In this document: positions 1-9,523 of the stretch, in pieces | How positions within the stretch are numbered: position 1 is the stretch's first letter | How the letters are laid out: every line of letters begins with the position of its first letter | Assembly (NCBI GenBank): GCA_021325025.1 | Contig: JAJPHZ010000022.1 | Location: 1-64,000, forward strand | Direction of reading: 5' to 3' | DNA: 64,000 nucleotides | DNA from: Pseudomonadota bacterium | Lineage (GTDB): Bacteria; Desulfobacterota; Binatia; Binatales; Binataceae | The notes under the pieces: model-generated | Told to the model about the DNA's origin: nothing | The model's database searches: none | The model's input: only the letters and a program-made list of their open reading frames with translations | Made by a program: the position numbers and the translations under genes

Positions 1-43
1 GGGGATTCAGATTGGCGAGCCAGACCTCGCCGCGCTCAGGCAT
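1..43 (-). CDS. MazF/PemK-type toxin, N-terminal fragment cut by window edge
   Basis: Only the first 14 codons are in the window. They read MPERGEVWLANLNP, which matches the conserved N-terminus of the MazF/PemK/ChpAK endoribonuclease toxins (RG-[DE]-[IV]-W-x-[AV]-x-[LF]-x-P). The ATG overlaps the last codons and stop of the upstream antitoxin by 8 bases, the translationally coupled arrangement usual for type II toxin-antitoxin operons. Toxins of this family cleave mRNA at short motifs when the antitoxin is degraded. The rest of the protein, including the catalytic Arg and Thr/Ser, lies beyond the left edge, so activity cannot be judged. Confidence 0.75.
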   Translation of the reverse strand, partial: MPERGEVWLANLNP

Positions 44-272
44 CCGGGTCGCGCTCGATTCTCGCGAACTCGGCGTTCACCCGCATGCTTTCCTTGCGGA
101 CCTTCCGGGACGCGCCCGCCATCCGCTCGGCGCGGGCGCGGGCTTCGGCCTCGCGGTTCATCCGCTCGATCGCGCGGCGGATGTATTCGGCCCGCGGGAT
201 GCCGAGTGCCTTGGCGCAGCGCGCGCTGGTTTCGAGCAGCTCTTTCGGCAGCTTCAGCGAGATCGATTCCAT
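36..272 (-). CDS. Ribbon-helix-helix antitoxin (CopG-like)
   Basis: This is a 78-residue protein whose N-terminal half (ISLKLPKELLE, then two helices) fits the ribbon-helix-helix DNA-binding fold. The charged C-terminal tail is the likely toxin-binding segment. It lies directly upstream of, and overlaps, a MazF/PemK-type toxin start, so the pair should form a type II toxin-antitoxin module in which this protein neutralises the toxin and represses its own promoter. That promoter would lie in the locally AT-richer 90 bases shared with the divergent DUF499 gene. The RHH assignment rests on pattern recognition; the context makes it fairly safe. Confidence 0.75.
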   Translation of the reverse strand: MESISLKLPKELLETSARCAKALGIPRAEYIRRAIERMNREAEARARAERMAGASRKVRKESMRVNAEFARIERDPDA

Positions 273-364
273 AATATGCTGAGCAAATATCCTCTTGAGG
301 TATCTTCAGGTAGTATGCGCGCCTTTGAGGCCAAAGGCAATCCGGGCTGTTCGAGAGAGGAACG

Positions 365-3300
365 ATGACCAAACTCGCATGGACGCCGTGGCATAAGGTC
401 GTCAGGATCCGCCCCGACCTGAAATCCGGGGAGCTGTCGCTCAACATCTTCGCCGCCGATCTTTACGACGTGGCGATGGGCAAGGCGAAGCCGGTCTATC
501 AGGACGCGCGCGAATTTTTCTCGCTCACCTATCCGACCTTCAATCTTCGCGAACTGGCCAAAGATGTCGTGCTGCGGCTTTTGGGAAAGAGCGAGAAGGC
601 GGTGCGCCAGCTCGAACTGACCTACGGCGGCGGCAAGACCCACTCACTGATCACGCTTTGGCATCTGGTGAACGATCCCGACAAGCTGCCCGATCTGCCG
701 GCGGTGAAGGAATTCATCGAGCATATCGGGATGAGGCCGCCGAGGGCGCGAATCGCGGTGCTGCCATTCGACAAGCTCGACGCGGAAAAAGGGATGGAGG
801 TGCGAGGGCCGAAGGGCGAGCTTAGGTGGCTTAAGAATCCGTGGAGCGTGATGGCGTTCCAAATCGCCGGCGGCGAGGGCCTCAGACTGCTCAGCGCCGA
901 GCGAAGTGAAGAGGAACGCAAGTCGCCGCCCGCTGAAAACCTGCTGGCCGAGTTGCTCGCATTGCCGAGCCGCGAGAACCTGGCGACGCTGATACTTATT
1001 GACGAAGTATTGATGTTCGCACGCGCGGCGGTCGATCTCGATCCGGCGTGGAACGACCGGCTGCTGAACTTCTTCCAGTATCTCACCCAGGCGGCGACCA
1101 AGGTGGAGCGCTCGGCGGTGATCGCATCGCTGCTGGCGACCGACCCGCGCAAAAGCGACACGCTTGGCAAACAGATCACGAGCGACCTGTACAACATCTT
1201 TCGGCGCGAGCGCGAAGAAGGCGTTCAGCCGGTGCTCAAGGACGACGTCGCCGAGGTCTTGCGTAGGCGGTTTTTCGTCGCCGATTCGATCGGCAACCGC
1301 GAGAGTTTCCGCAGCCACGTGGTCGCGGCGCTCAAGGGCATCGCGGAGCTGGACGATCAAACCCGCAAGGATGGCAAGGCCGCGGAGCAACGGTTCGTCG
1401 ACAGCTATCCCTTCCATCCCGAGCTGATCGAGCTTTTCTACACCAAGTGGACTCAATTGGAAGGCTTCCAACGCACGCGCGGCGTGCTGCGGACCTTCGC
1501 TCTGGCGCTGCGCGAGGCGGAGCGATGGGACGAATGTCCGCTGGTATCGGCAAACAGCTTTCTCACCGAACCGGGCAAGGGCGGAATCTCCGAGGCCGCG
1601 CGCGAGCTGACGACCACGGCGGCGACGGAGGAGTACGAGGGTAGGAGACAGGAATGGACGGCGATTCTCGAAGGGGAGCTTGAGAAGGCGCGAGAGGTTG
1701 AGGCGGAAAGTCCGGGGCTCAAATTCCGCGAGCTGCAGCAGGCGGTGTTCGCGACGTTCCTGCATTCGCAGCCGATCGGGCAGAAGGCGTTGACGCGCGA
1801 CCTGATGGTCCTGGCAGGCGCGACGCGGCCGGACAAGATCGAGCTTGAAAAAGCGCTGATGCGATGGAGCGAGGTATCGTGGTTCCTCGACGAAGCCGGT
1901 ATCAGCGACGTCGATCGCGGCAACGGAGGGGCGAGGCAGCTTCCCAAGTCATGGCGCCTCGGTTCGCGGCCGAATCTGCGCCAGATGCATTTCGATGCCT
2001 GCCAGCGCGTTTCGGCCGAGGTAATCGACGCCCGGCTCATCGACGAGATCAGCAAACTCAAGAGCCTTACCGCCGGTGCGTCAGCGGCGGGTGCCGTGGT
2101 CCACAATCTTCCCAAGCGCCCAAACGATATCGAGGACGACGGCGAGTTTCACTTCGCGGTTCTGAACCCGCGCGCGGCGTCGGACTCGGGCAAGCCGAGC
2201 ATGGAGGCAAAACGCTTCATCGACGAGACCACCGGACCTGACAAACCGCGCAATTACCGGAACGCTGTTGTGTTGGCCGCGCCTTCGCGTGACGGAATTG
2301 AGGCGGCGCGCAATCGAATCCGCGACTATCTCGGATGGGAAGAGGTGCGTAGCCAGCTTAGGGACCAACTGAAGGGACACGAGCTCGATCCGATCCGCGA
2401 AGCGACCTTGTCCGCCAACATAAGCGGCGCGCGATCAAAGATCGCCGAAGCCATCCAACAGGCCTACTGTATTGCCGTCACCGTATCCGAGAAAAACGAG
2501 GTTCAAGCCTTCAAGATCACCCCTGACGGCCCCTCGTTATTCGCCAAAATCAAAGAGGACGGCCGGTCGCGCATCCAGGACACGGCGATCAGCGCAGACG
2601 CGCTGCTACCAGAGGGGCCGTACGACCTCTGGCGCGAGGGCGAGACGTCGCGGCGATTGAAAGACCTTGTTGGTGCATTCGCCCTTTCGCCCCAGCTCCC
2701 CAAGATGCTAAACCGGCGCGCCATTTTGGACACGCTGGTTCAGGGGTGCAAGGAAGGACAATTCGTACTTCGCGTCGTCCGGCCGGATCGCTCCGTTCGA
2801 ACCTTCTGGCGCCAGGAACCGGACGAAGCCGCACTCAAAGATCCGAGTCTTGAGGTGGTTCTCCCAGAAGCGGCTGAACTGGCGGAGGTTTCGGGCGAGC
2901 TTCTCGCTCCCGGTCGGCTTCCGAGCCTCTGGAACGCTGGCAGCGTGTCGTTCGGTGACATTTGCAACTACTTTTCCGGCGGGTTTGTTGTCAAGATCGA
3001 TAAAGGCGGCTACGAAGAGCCGGTCACCGTACCCAAGGCCTCGCGCGACGCGCTGGCTGGGGCGCTCGCAGAGGCGGTCAAGCAAGGTAAGTTGTGGTTG
3101 ACCTCTGGACAGGCGAGCATCCTGAGCGAAGACATTCCAGCGGGTCTTTTGACTGACGACGCCCGGCTCCAATCGCCGCCACCGCCGATTCCGGCGACCG
3201 ACCTCACGCCGGCAAATATGCCTGACGTCAGGACAGACGGTGCGACCACCGCGCTCGCCGTAGCAATCGCGCTATCCAAGAAGGCCGGCATCAATCTGCC

Positions 3301-3682
3301 GTGGGCGACGGTTCGCGACGCGATCGACGGTGCGATTCGCGCGCGATTGATCGAACTGGCGTTGGATTCGGCCCCGTGGCCGTGCGATCTTGCGGGCGCT
3401 CAAAATGTCAAACTGCGGGTGGCGGCCGGCGCGAAAAGACCTGACGATGTACCGTTCAAGCTCAGGCCAAATGTTCTGGTCACCGAGGCGGACCTTCGCC
3501 CAAGTGAGATACAGGACCTGGCCGAACAACTGCCTGAACTCAGAAAGGCCGCGCGCGCGGCGGATTTGAAATTCCATCTGCGTGTGGAGCTTGACTGCGG
3601 AGCAATGCTTCCCGGTGAAGACGCGGTCGCCGCTCTCAACCGACTGCTGAGTAAGATCTCCAAAGATCTGTGTCTTAAGTAA
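365..3682 (+). CDS. DUF499 / COG1483 AAA+-type ATPase, defence-island associated
   Basis: The protein has 1105 residues. The N-terminus begins TPWHKVVRIRPDLKSGEL, a DUF499 hallmark. A Walker A-like loop TYGGGKTH sits at about residues 86-93 and a Walker B LILIDEV at about 209-215. The length matches complete family members, and no frameshift is seen. The ATG follows a GAGAGGA ribosome-binding site. In other genomes DUF499 proteins are encoded with DUF1156 DNA methyltransferases, helicases, PLD nucleases or DUF3780 proteins in predicted anti-phage systems. Here none of those partners is present on the right: the next gene is a convergent CtaG. On the left is a toxin-antitoxin pair. Its role is therefore inferred as defence-related ATPase, with partners missing or beyond the window. 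Confidence 0.85.
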   Translation: MTKLAWTPWHKVVRIRPDLKSGELSLNIFAADLYDVAMGKAKPVYQDAREFFSLTYPTFNLRELAKDVVLRLLGKSEKAVRQLELTYGGGKTHSLITLWHLVNDPDKLPDLPAVKEFIEHIGMRPPRARIAVLPFDKLDAEKGMEVRGPKGELRWLKNPWSVMAFQIAGGEGLRLLSAERSEEERKSPPAENLLAELLALPSRENLATLILIDEVLMFARAAVDLDPAWNDRLLNFFQYLTQAATKVERSAVIASLLATDPRKSDTLGKQITSDLYNIFRREREEGVQPVLKDDVAEVLRRRFFVADSIGNRESFRSHVVAALKGIAELDDQTRKDGKAAEQRFVDSYPFHPELIELFYTKWTQLEGFQRTRGVLRTFALALREAERWDECPLVSANSFLTEPGKGGISEAARELTTTAATEEYEGRRQEWTAILEGELEKAREVEAESPGLKFRELQQAVFATFLHSQPIGQKALTRDLMVLAGATRPDKIELEKALMRWSEVSWFLDEAGISDVDRGNGGARQLPKSWRLGSRPNLRQMHFDACQRVSAEVIDARLIDEISKLKSLTAGASAAGAVVHNLPKRPNDIEDDGEFHFAVLNPRAASDSGKPSMEAKRFIDETTGPDKPRNYRNAVVLAAPSRDGIEAARNRIRDYLGWEEVRSQLRDQLKGHELDPIREATLSANISGARSKIAEAIQQAYCIAVTVSEKNEVQAFKITPDGPSLFAKIKEDGRSRIQDTAISADALLPEGPYDLWREGETSRRLKDLVGAFALSPQLPKMLNRRAILDTLVQGCKEGQFVLRVVRPDRSVRTFWRQEPDEAALKDPSLEVVLPEAAELAEVSGELLAPGRLPSLWNAGSVSFGDICNYFSGGFVVKIDKGGYEEPVTVPKASRDALAGALAEAVKQGKLWLTSGQASILSEDIPAGLLTDDARLQSPPPPIPATDLTPANMPDVRTDGATTALAVAIALSKKAGINLPWATVRDAIDGAIRARLIELALDSAPWPCDLAGAQNVKLRVAAGAKRPDDVPFKLRPNVLVTEADLRPSEIQDLAEQLPELRKAARAADLKFHLRVELDCGAMLPGEDAVAALNRLLSKISKDLCLK

Positions 3683-3730
3683 AGTTTACATTCATTGGCA
3701 AGCCACGGGTGTGGACCGGAGCTTTGACCG

Positions 3731-4684
3731 TCAGCGCCACGTGGAGCGAACTCCTTTTCCCTTGTCAGTCCCAAGACGCGCCGCGCCCGCTGCCCGGTTC
3801 GCCAGGCCGACCTTTTCCAGCGTGCTCGGATCGATCGCGCCCGGCGCCGACAGCAGCCTTAGGACGATGACCGCTGCGGGGATGAGAAAGAACAGCGAGC
3901 CGGGTACCCACATGATCACCCCCGCTGCGATCTGGTCGTCGAGCGCTTTGATGCCGCCCAGCCGCGGCACGGTTTCATAGCAGGGATAGAGCACGCGGTC
4001 GGAAAATGTCAGCCAGGCCGACAGGGCGGTGTTCTGCACGTCGGCGAGCAGCAGGTAGGGCAGCGTCGTCCAACGCGGCCAACGTGGCTGGCTCGGCCAT
4101 GGCTGCACCACCGGCCACCAGAACAGCATCGCGCCGGCGATAAAGCATCCGTGCTCGACTTCGTGCCATCCCTCCGAGCGCAGCGCCAGTTGGTAGGGCC
4201 CGGGTGCATGCCATGCCCAGGTCGCGCCTGCCAGCGCCAGCCAGCAGATCGCGGGATGGGTCAGAAGATCGGCAACCTGCCCGGCCGGGCGCGATTTCAG
4301 CAGCGGCCCAGCCACGCGCCTTGCCACGCTTCGCGGCAATCCGTGCAGCAGTGGAATTTGCGGGGCGCCCAGCAGAATCAGGGGCGGGGCGGCGAACATC
4401 AGGAGCATATGCTGCGTCATGTGCACCTGCAGCAGCAGCTCGTCGAACGCCGCCAGCGGCGAGGCGATTGCGATCAGCAACATACCCAGTCCGCCCAGGT
4501 ACGCGGCCAGGCGCCAGAGCGGGAAGCGCCGCGGCATCCGCCGGTGAAGCCGACGAAAGCCGCGCCCATAGAGAAGTCCGGCAGCGATGACCGCGGCAGT
4601 GAAGTACGGTGGAACGCTCCACGACGCCAGCGCCTGCTGCGCAAGCGGACTCACCTGTTCGGCCTCATCATTGTTCGACCCCAT
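3731..4684 (-). CDS. ctaG: CtaG-type cytochrome c oxidase assembly factor
   Basis: This polytopic membrane protein of about 317 residues carries the caa3_CtaG signature: SPLAAFDELLLQVHMTQH, then APPLILLGAP, plus conserved HAPGPYQLAL and EHGCFIAGAMLFWW segments. CtaG proteins of this type help insert copper into caa3-type oxidases, and such an oxidase operon lies 5 kb away. The frame stays open up to 4909 but would then overlap the divergent SDR gene and gains no family similarity, so the ATG at 4684 (MGSNNDEAEQ) is preferred. No strong ribosome-binding site precedes it, so the exact start is uncertain. The 3' end is convergent with DUF499 with about 50 bases between. Confidence 0.85.
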   Translation of the reverse strand: MGSNNDEAEQVSPLAQQALASWSVPPYFTAAVIAAGLLYGRGFRRLHRRMPRRFPLWRLAAYLGGLGMLLIAIASPLAAFDELLLQVHMTQHMLLMFAAPPLILLGAPQIPLLHGLPRSVARRVAGPLLKSRPAGQVADLLTHPAICWLALAGATWAWHAPGPYQLALRSEGWHEVEHGCFIAGAMLFWWPVVQPWPSQPRWPRWTTLPYLLLADVQNTALSAWLTFSDRVLYPCYETVPRLGGIKALDDQIAAGVIMWVPGSLFFLIPAAVIVLRLLSAPGAIDPSTLEKVGLANRAAGAARLGTDKGKGVRSTWR

Positions 4685-4796
4685 CTGATGATGGGAGCGC
4701 GGTCTGGCCCCGTCAATCGGCACCGCGACTGACGCCCTGCTGGCGAGCCGGGTTCGCGCTTGATGGCGCAGGCCGGTTTGTGCGAATAACCGTGGT

Positions 4797-5546
4797 ATGA
4801 GACTCGCAAACAAGGTGGCGCTGATAACCGGTGCGGCGATGGGGATGGGCGAAGCGGCGGCCAAGTTGTTCGCCGCCGAAGGCGCGGCGGTCGCCGTGGT
4901 CGATATCAATCAGGAAGGCGCGCACGCAACCGCAGAGCGCATCACAGCGGCTGGTGGCCGCGCCTTTGCCGTGCGTGCCGACGTCTCGGACGCAGACGAC
5001 GTCAAGGCCGCGGTCGATGCCACGGTCAGCCGCTTCGGCCAGCTCGATATCCTTTATAATAACGCCGGCGTGGAGATCGAGCAGGCGCCCACTGCCGATC
5101 ATTCGATCGAGCGCTTCGACCGCACTATCGCGATCAACCTGCGCGGCGTCTTTTTGGGGATGAAGTTCGCGATTCCGCACATGACGGGGCGCGGCGGTTC
5201 GATCATCAACACCGCCTCGGTGGTGGCGTTTCGGGCCATGCCGGGCGGTGTGGCCTATTGCGCCTCCAAGGGTGCGGTAGTGGCAATGACGCAGGTGGCG
5301 GCGGTGGAATATGGGCCAGCCAAAATTCGCGTCAACGCCATTTGCCCGGGCGCGATCGAAACGCCGATGCTGGCGCAGGCGCGCCGGCGGATGGGCACGG
5401 CGGTTGACAACGCCGCCGCCTTTGCGCCGCTCAGACGCACGGGAACGGCGGAGGAGATCGCGCAGCTTGCCCTGTTCCTGGCCAGCGACGAATCCTCGTT
5501 CATTACCGGCGCGGCCTATGTGATCGACGGTGGTTCGCTGGCCTGA
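4797..5546 (+). CDS. SDR family NAD(P)-dependent oxidoreductase
   Basis: This is a 249-residue classical short-chain dehydrogenase. It has the nucleotide-binding TGAAMGMGEA near residue 11, the structural NNAGVE motif, an active-site Ser (NTASVVA) and the YCASK catalytic Tyr/Lys motif. The C-terminal FITGAAYVIDGGSLA is typical. It is followed after 19 bases by HyuB and HyuA, so the three probably form an operon in which the dehydrogenase oxidises or reduces a hydroxy/keto intermediate connected with the HyuAB substrate. The actual substrate cannot be read from the sequence. Confidence 0.9.
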   Translation: MRLANKVALITGAAMGMGEAAAKLFAAEGAAVAVVDINQEGAHATAERITAAGGRAFAVRADVSDADDVKAAVDATVSRFGQLDILYNNAGVEIEQAPTADHSIERFDRTIAINLRGVFLGMKFAIPHMTGRGGSIINTASVVAFRAMPGGVAYCASKGAVVAMTQVAAVEYGPAKIRVNAICPGAIETPMLAQARRRMGTAVDNAAAFAPLRRTGTAEEIAQLALFLASDESSFITGAAYVIDGGSLA

Positions 5547-5565
5547 TCGCTGATGGGAGCGCGTT

Positions 5566-7287
5566 ATGAGCAAGGCGGCCGATCCGATCCTGATCGAAAT
5601 TTTGCGCAACGAGATGGCGGCGATCACCGAGGAGATGGCGATCGCGGTGTACAAGACAGCGCGCTCCTCGATGCTGCGGGTGGGCGACTTTGCCACCTCG
5701 CTGGCCGACTACCAGGGCCGCATCGTGGGGCTGGGCCAGTCGCATACGATGGCGACCTCGGTGTTCATGCATCTGATGCCGTTCGTGACGCAGAAGTTCG
5801 CCGGCAACTTCAAGGACGGCGACGTCATCATCGCCAACGACCCCTACTCCGGCGCCTCGCACATGCCCGACGTCATTGTCGTCATGCCAGTGTTCCATCG
5901 CGGGCAAGTATCGGGCTTCGTGATCATCTATTCGCATCAGACCGACATCGGCGGGCGCTTCCCGGGCGGCTTTTCCAGTCAGTGCACGGAGACCTACGAG
6001 GAAGGAATCCGGCTGCCCAACCTGAAGCTCTACGAAGGCGGCGTGCGCAACGAGCCGCTGGTGCAGTTGCTCAAGGCCAACGTGCGCGCTGCGGATGAAT
6101 GGATGGGCGACATCGACGCCAAGCTGGCCGGATGCCGGCGCGGGATCCGCGAGTTCCAGGCGGTGCTGGAAAAATACGGGATGGAGAAAGTCAACGCCTG
6201 CTTCGACTACCTGGTCGATTACGGCGAGCAGGCGGCGCGCCGCGCGATTGCCGCGGTGCCGCCCGGCGATTACGCGCGCGAGATCATGCTGCGCGACGAC
6301 GGCTTCGGCAGCGACGGCGTGGCGATGCCGATCCGCGCGACGCTGCGCTTTCGGCGCGAGCGGCTGGTGGTCGATTTCACCGGCACCGCGGCGCAGGCGC
6401 GCGGCGCGATCAACATGCCCTACAGCAACACGCTGGGGCAGGTCTACAGCACGCTGCACAAAATCCTTGCGCCCGACGTGGTTTTCAACGCCGGCTTCGT
6501 AAAACCGATCGAAGTCATCGCACCGCTGGGCACGCTTGCCAATCCGAAGTTTCCCGCCGCAGTGGGCGGGCGCGCGCCGCTGTTCTTCCTGATTACCGAA
6601 CTGATCCATCTGGCGCTGGCCGAAGCGATTCCCGACCGCGTTCCGGTACCGCAGGAAGGCGGCGACATCGTCCACATGTCGGGCCATCGCCCCGACGGCA
6701 GTGAATACACCACGATGGACCTGGTGTGGGGCGGATGGGGCGGACGCCCCGGCAAGGACGGGATCGACGGCGCCGGCATGTCCTACATCTCGGTGCCGGC
6801 CGAATTGGTCGAGCGCGAAGTGCCGGTGGTGGTCGAGGGTTTCGGCCTGGTGCCCGATACCTCCGGCGCCGGACGTTATCGCGGGTCGCTGGGCATCTTC
6901 AAAAGCTACCGCTTCCTGCATCCGGCGCGCATCATGGTGCGCACCAATCGGCCGTTCGAGAGCGCGGTGGGACTGGCCGCAGGAAGGCAGGGCACGCCCT
7001 CCTGCAACCTGTTTACGCCGCTGGACGGCGAGCCGATGGAACTGCCGCGCAAATCCCACATGCATCTGGAGGTCAAGGCCGGCGACCGCCTCTACCATCA
7101 GGTGTGCGGCTCGGCCGGCCACGGCGATCCCTGTCAGCGCGACCCCGCCGCAGTGCTGGAGGATGTGCGCGAGGAAAAGCTGTCGATCGAACACGCGCGC
7201 GCCGAGTATGGGGTGGCGATCGATCCGGTCACGATGGCGATCGACACGGCCGCGACCGACGCGCTGCGCCGTGCAACGCGCCGATAG
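5566..7287 (+). CDS. Hydantoinase B/oxoprolinase family protein (HyuB-like)
   Basis: The protein has 573 residues with the Hydantoinase_B fold. Conserved blocks include the N-terminal DPILIEILRNEM, VIIANDPYSGASHMPD, the SGFVIIYSHQTDIGG region and VDFTGTAAQARGAINMP. HyuB partners HyuA in ATP-dependent cyclic amidases (N-methylhydantoinase, oxoprolinase, caprolactamase) and in acetone/acetophenone carboxylases. The start ATGAGCAAGGCG follows GGGAGCG. It lies 33 bases upstream of HyuA on the same strand. No carboxylase gamma-type small subunit follows, so an amidohydrolase role is somewhat more likely than carboxylation, but this is an inference. Confidence 0.92.
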   Translation: MSKAADPILIEILRNEMAAITEEMAIAVYKTARSSMLRVGDFATSLADYQGRIVGLGQSHTMATSVFMHLMPFVTQKFAGNFKDGDVIIANDPYSGASHMPDVIVVMPVFHRGQVSGFVIIYSHQTDIGGRFPGGFSSQCTETYEEGIRLPNLKLYEGGVRNEPLVQLLKANVRAADEWMGDIDAKLAGCRRGIREFQAVLEKYGMEKVNACFDYLVDYGEQAARRAIAAVPPGDYAREIMLRDDGFGSDGVAMPIRATLRFRRERLVVDFTGTAAQARGAINMPYSNTLGQVYSTLHKILAPDVVFNAGFVKPIEVIAPLGTLANPKFPAAVGGRAPLFFLITELIHLALAEAIPDRVPVPQEGGDIVHMSGHRPDGSEYTTMDLVWGGWGGRPGKDGIDGAGMSYISVPAELVEREVPVVVEGFGLVPDTSGAGRYRGSLGIFKSYRFLHPARIMVRTNRPFESAVGLAAGRQGTPSCNLFTPLDGEPMELPRKSHMHLEVKAGDRLYHQVCGSAGHGDPCQRDPAAVLEDVREEKLSIEHARAEYGVAIDPVTMAIDTAATDALRRATRR

Positions 7288-7320
7288 CTGAGACGCAGGG
7301 CTGCGGCGGGGAGGCCAGCG

Positions 7321-9378
7321 ATGCGGGTGGCATTCGATATCGGCGGCACGTTCACCGACGTCATCGCGCTGGGGCGCGACAAGCGCATCCATACCGCCAA
7401 GGTGCTGTCGCTGCTCGATCGCGTCGGTGAGGATATCGTGGCCTGCATCAAGGGGCTGCGCTCCAATGAGGCGGTGGAAAATTTCGTCCACGCTACCACC
7501 ACCGCCTCCAATGCGGTCATCGAGCGCAAGACTGCGCCGACCGGACTGATTACCACCCGCGGCTTTCGCGACGTGCTGGAGATGATGAACCAGAAGGCGC
7601 CCTCGCTGGCCGACGTCAACTGGGAGCGGCTGCCGCCGCTGGTCCCGCGCCGCCTGCGTCTGGAAGTAGCGGAACGCATCCTCGCCGACGGATCGATCGA
7701 GCATCGTCTGGATCGCGCCGGGGCGCGGGAAGCGATTGAAACGCTGATTGCGGCGCAGGTCGAAGCGATCGCGATTTGCCTGATCAACTCCTACGTCAAC
7801 CCGATCCACGAGCAGGAGCTGGGCCGGATGGTGCGGCAGGCCGCGCCGCGCACCGTGGTCTGCCTCTCCTCGCAGGTGCATCCGGAATGCCGCGAGTACG
7901 AGCGCACCAGTACGACGGTGATCAACGCTTCGCTGGTGCCGGTGGTCAACCGCTACCTGGATCGGCTCGAAAAGCATCTGGCGCCCTACAGCCGCCGGCT
8001 GCTGATCATGCAGTCCAACGGCGGCACCATGACGGCGGAGATGGCGCGTCAGCGTCCGATGTTCATGGTCGAGTCCGGGCCTGCGGCGGGCGTGCTGGCA
8101 GCGGCGCGGCTGGCTGCGGAGCTGGGGCTGGCCAACGTCCTGTCATTCGACATGGGCGGGACCACGGCCAAGGCCTGCCTGATTCAGAACGGCCAGCCGC
8201 TGGAAAAGGCCGGCGGCGAGGTCGGCGGCGGCGTTGCGGCCGTCAATGTGCACGGCACCGGGTATGCGTTGCGCGCGCCCACCCTGGACATCGTCGAGGT
8301 GGGCGCCGGCGGCGGCAGTATCGCGTGGATCGACGGCGCCGGCGCGCTGCGCGCCGGTCCGATCAGCGCGGGTGCCGAGCCGGGGCCTGCTTGCTACGGA
8401 CGCGGCGGCACGCAGCCCACCGTAACCGACGCCAACGTGGTGCTGGGCTACATGAATCCCGAGCGCATCGCCGACGGCACCTTGCGCATCGACCGCCAGG
8501 CCGCGATCGACGCGATCCAAAAACATGTTGCGGGGCCGCTGGGCCTGCCGCTGCTGGAGGCGGCGCACGGCATCGTCGAGGTGGCCAACGCCGCCATGAT
8601 GCGCGCGCTGCGCGCCGTCTCCACCGAGCGCGGCCACGACATCCGCCAGATGACGCTGGTTGCGTTCGGCGGCGCCGGACCGATTCACGCTGCCGCGCTG
8701 TGCGAAAGCGTCGGCATCGGCCGCGTCGCCATTCCGCCCTATCCGGGGCTGTTCAGCGCGCTGGGCCTGCTGCTGGCCAATTCCCGCCTCGATTACATCC
8801 GCAGCGTCGAGCGGCAGATTGCTGACGTCAGCGCACCCGAAGTAGCACAACTCTACCACGAGATGGAGGAGCAGGCGCGCCGCGAGTTCGGCGAGCAGGG
8901 CCTGCCCGTCGGCGAGGTTGCGTTCGAGCGCTCGGTGGACTTGCGCGTGGGCTTCATGCGCGACGAGCTGACGCTGCCCTTCCCGCCGCAGGCGGCCACC
9001 GATTTGGCCCTGCTGGAACGCGCCTTTCGCGACGCCCATCGCCATGAATTCGGCTTCGAGGGCGAAGGGGAGTTGCACGTGGTCAATCTGCGCCTGCGCG
9101 CCAAAAGCGCGTCGGGCCATATGTCATTCGCCGACGCCGTGGCGGCAGCCGCCGGGGCGCCGCCGATGCGCCGCGGCAAGGGCAGCGCGGTTCGGCAGGC
9201 GTACTTTGGCCGCCAGCATGGCAGCGTCGATACGCGCGTGGTGAGCCGCGACGAAATCGCCGCATGTATGCCGGGTCCCATCATAATCGAGGAGCCGGAC
9301 ACCACCGTAACCGTGCCGCCCGGATGGAGTGTGGAGCGCGGCCGCTTCGACACGCTGATACTCACGCGCGAGCGCTGA
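7321..9378 (+). CDS. Hydantoinase/oxoprolinase family protein (HyuA-like)
   Basis: The protein has 685 residues and opens with MRVAFDIGGTFTDVIAL, the actin/Hsp70-type phosphate-binding loop of Hydant_A_N. It continues with FVHATTTASNAVIERK and the Hydantoinase_A block (LSFDMGGTTAKACL, PTLDIVEVGAGGGSI, SAGAEPGPACYGRGG). It should bind and hydrolyse ATP to activate the substrate carbonyl and act as a complex with the HyuB encoded immediately upstream. An AT-richer gap of about 145 bases separates it from the oxidase operon, so that operon most likely has its own promoter. The exact substrate is unknown. Confidence 0.92.
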   Translation: MRVAFDIGGTFTDVIALGRDKRIHTAKVLSLLDRVGEDIVACIKGLRSNEAVENFVHATTTASNAVIERKTAPTGLITTRGFRDVLEMMNQKAPSLADVNWERLPPLVPRRLRLEVAERILADGSIEHRLDRAGAREAIETLIAAQVEAIAICLINSYVNPIHEQELGRMVRQAAPRTVVCLSSQVHPECREYERTSTTVINASLVPVVNRYLDRLEKHLAPYSRRLLIMQSNGGTMTAEMARQRPMFMVESGPAAGVLAAARLAAELGLANVLSFDMGGTTAKACLIQNGQPLEKAGGEVGGGVAAVNVHGTGYALRAPTLDIVEVGAGGGSIAWIDGAGALRAGPISAGAEPGPACYGRGGTQPTVTDANVVLGYMNPERIADGTLRIDRQAAIDAIQKHVAGPLGLPLLEAAHGIVEVANAAMMRALRAVSTERGHDIRQMTLVAFGGAGPIHAAALCESVGIGRVAIPPYPGLFSALGLLLANSRLDYIRSVERQIADVSAPEVAQLYHEMEEQARREFGEQGLPVGEVAFERSVDLRVGFMRDELTLPFPPQAATDLALLERAFRDAHRHEFGFEGEGELHVVNLRLRAKSASGHMSFADAVAAAAGAPPMRRGKGSAVRQAYFGRQHGSVDTRVVSRDEIAACMPGPIIIEEPDTTVTVPPGWSVERGRFDTLILTRER

Positions 9379-9523
9379 TTTTCCGGGCGTGCGGAGTAGC
9401 GCGGACCGCCCCTAATATTGGTTCGATTTCCTCACTACCGCTCGCGAAAGCGGATGGCGTGTTGCAGAGCTCTGGAAGCGTGCCGCCTTCAAGCGTATTG
9501 TGCTCGGTTGAAGCTGCGATAAG

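Noticed and set aside
5503-7977. An 824-codon open frame on the - strand
   Set aside because: It is antisense to the HyuB and HyuA genes, with composition of a shadow frame.
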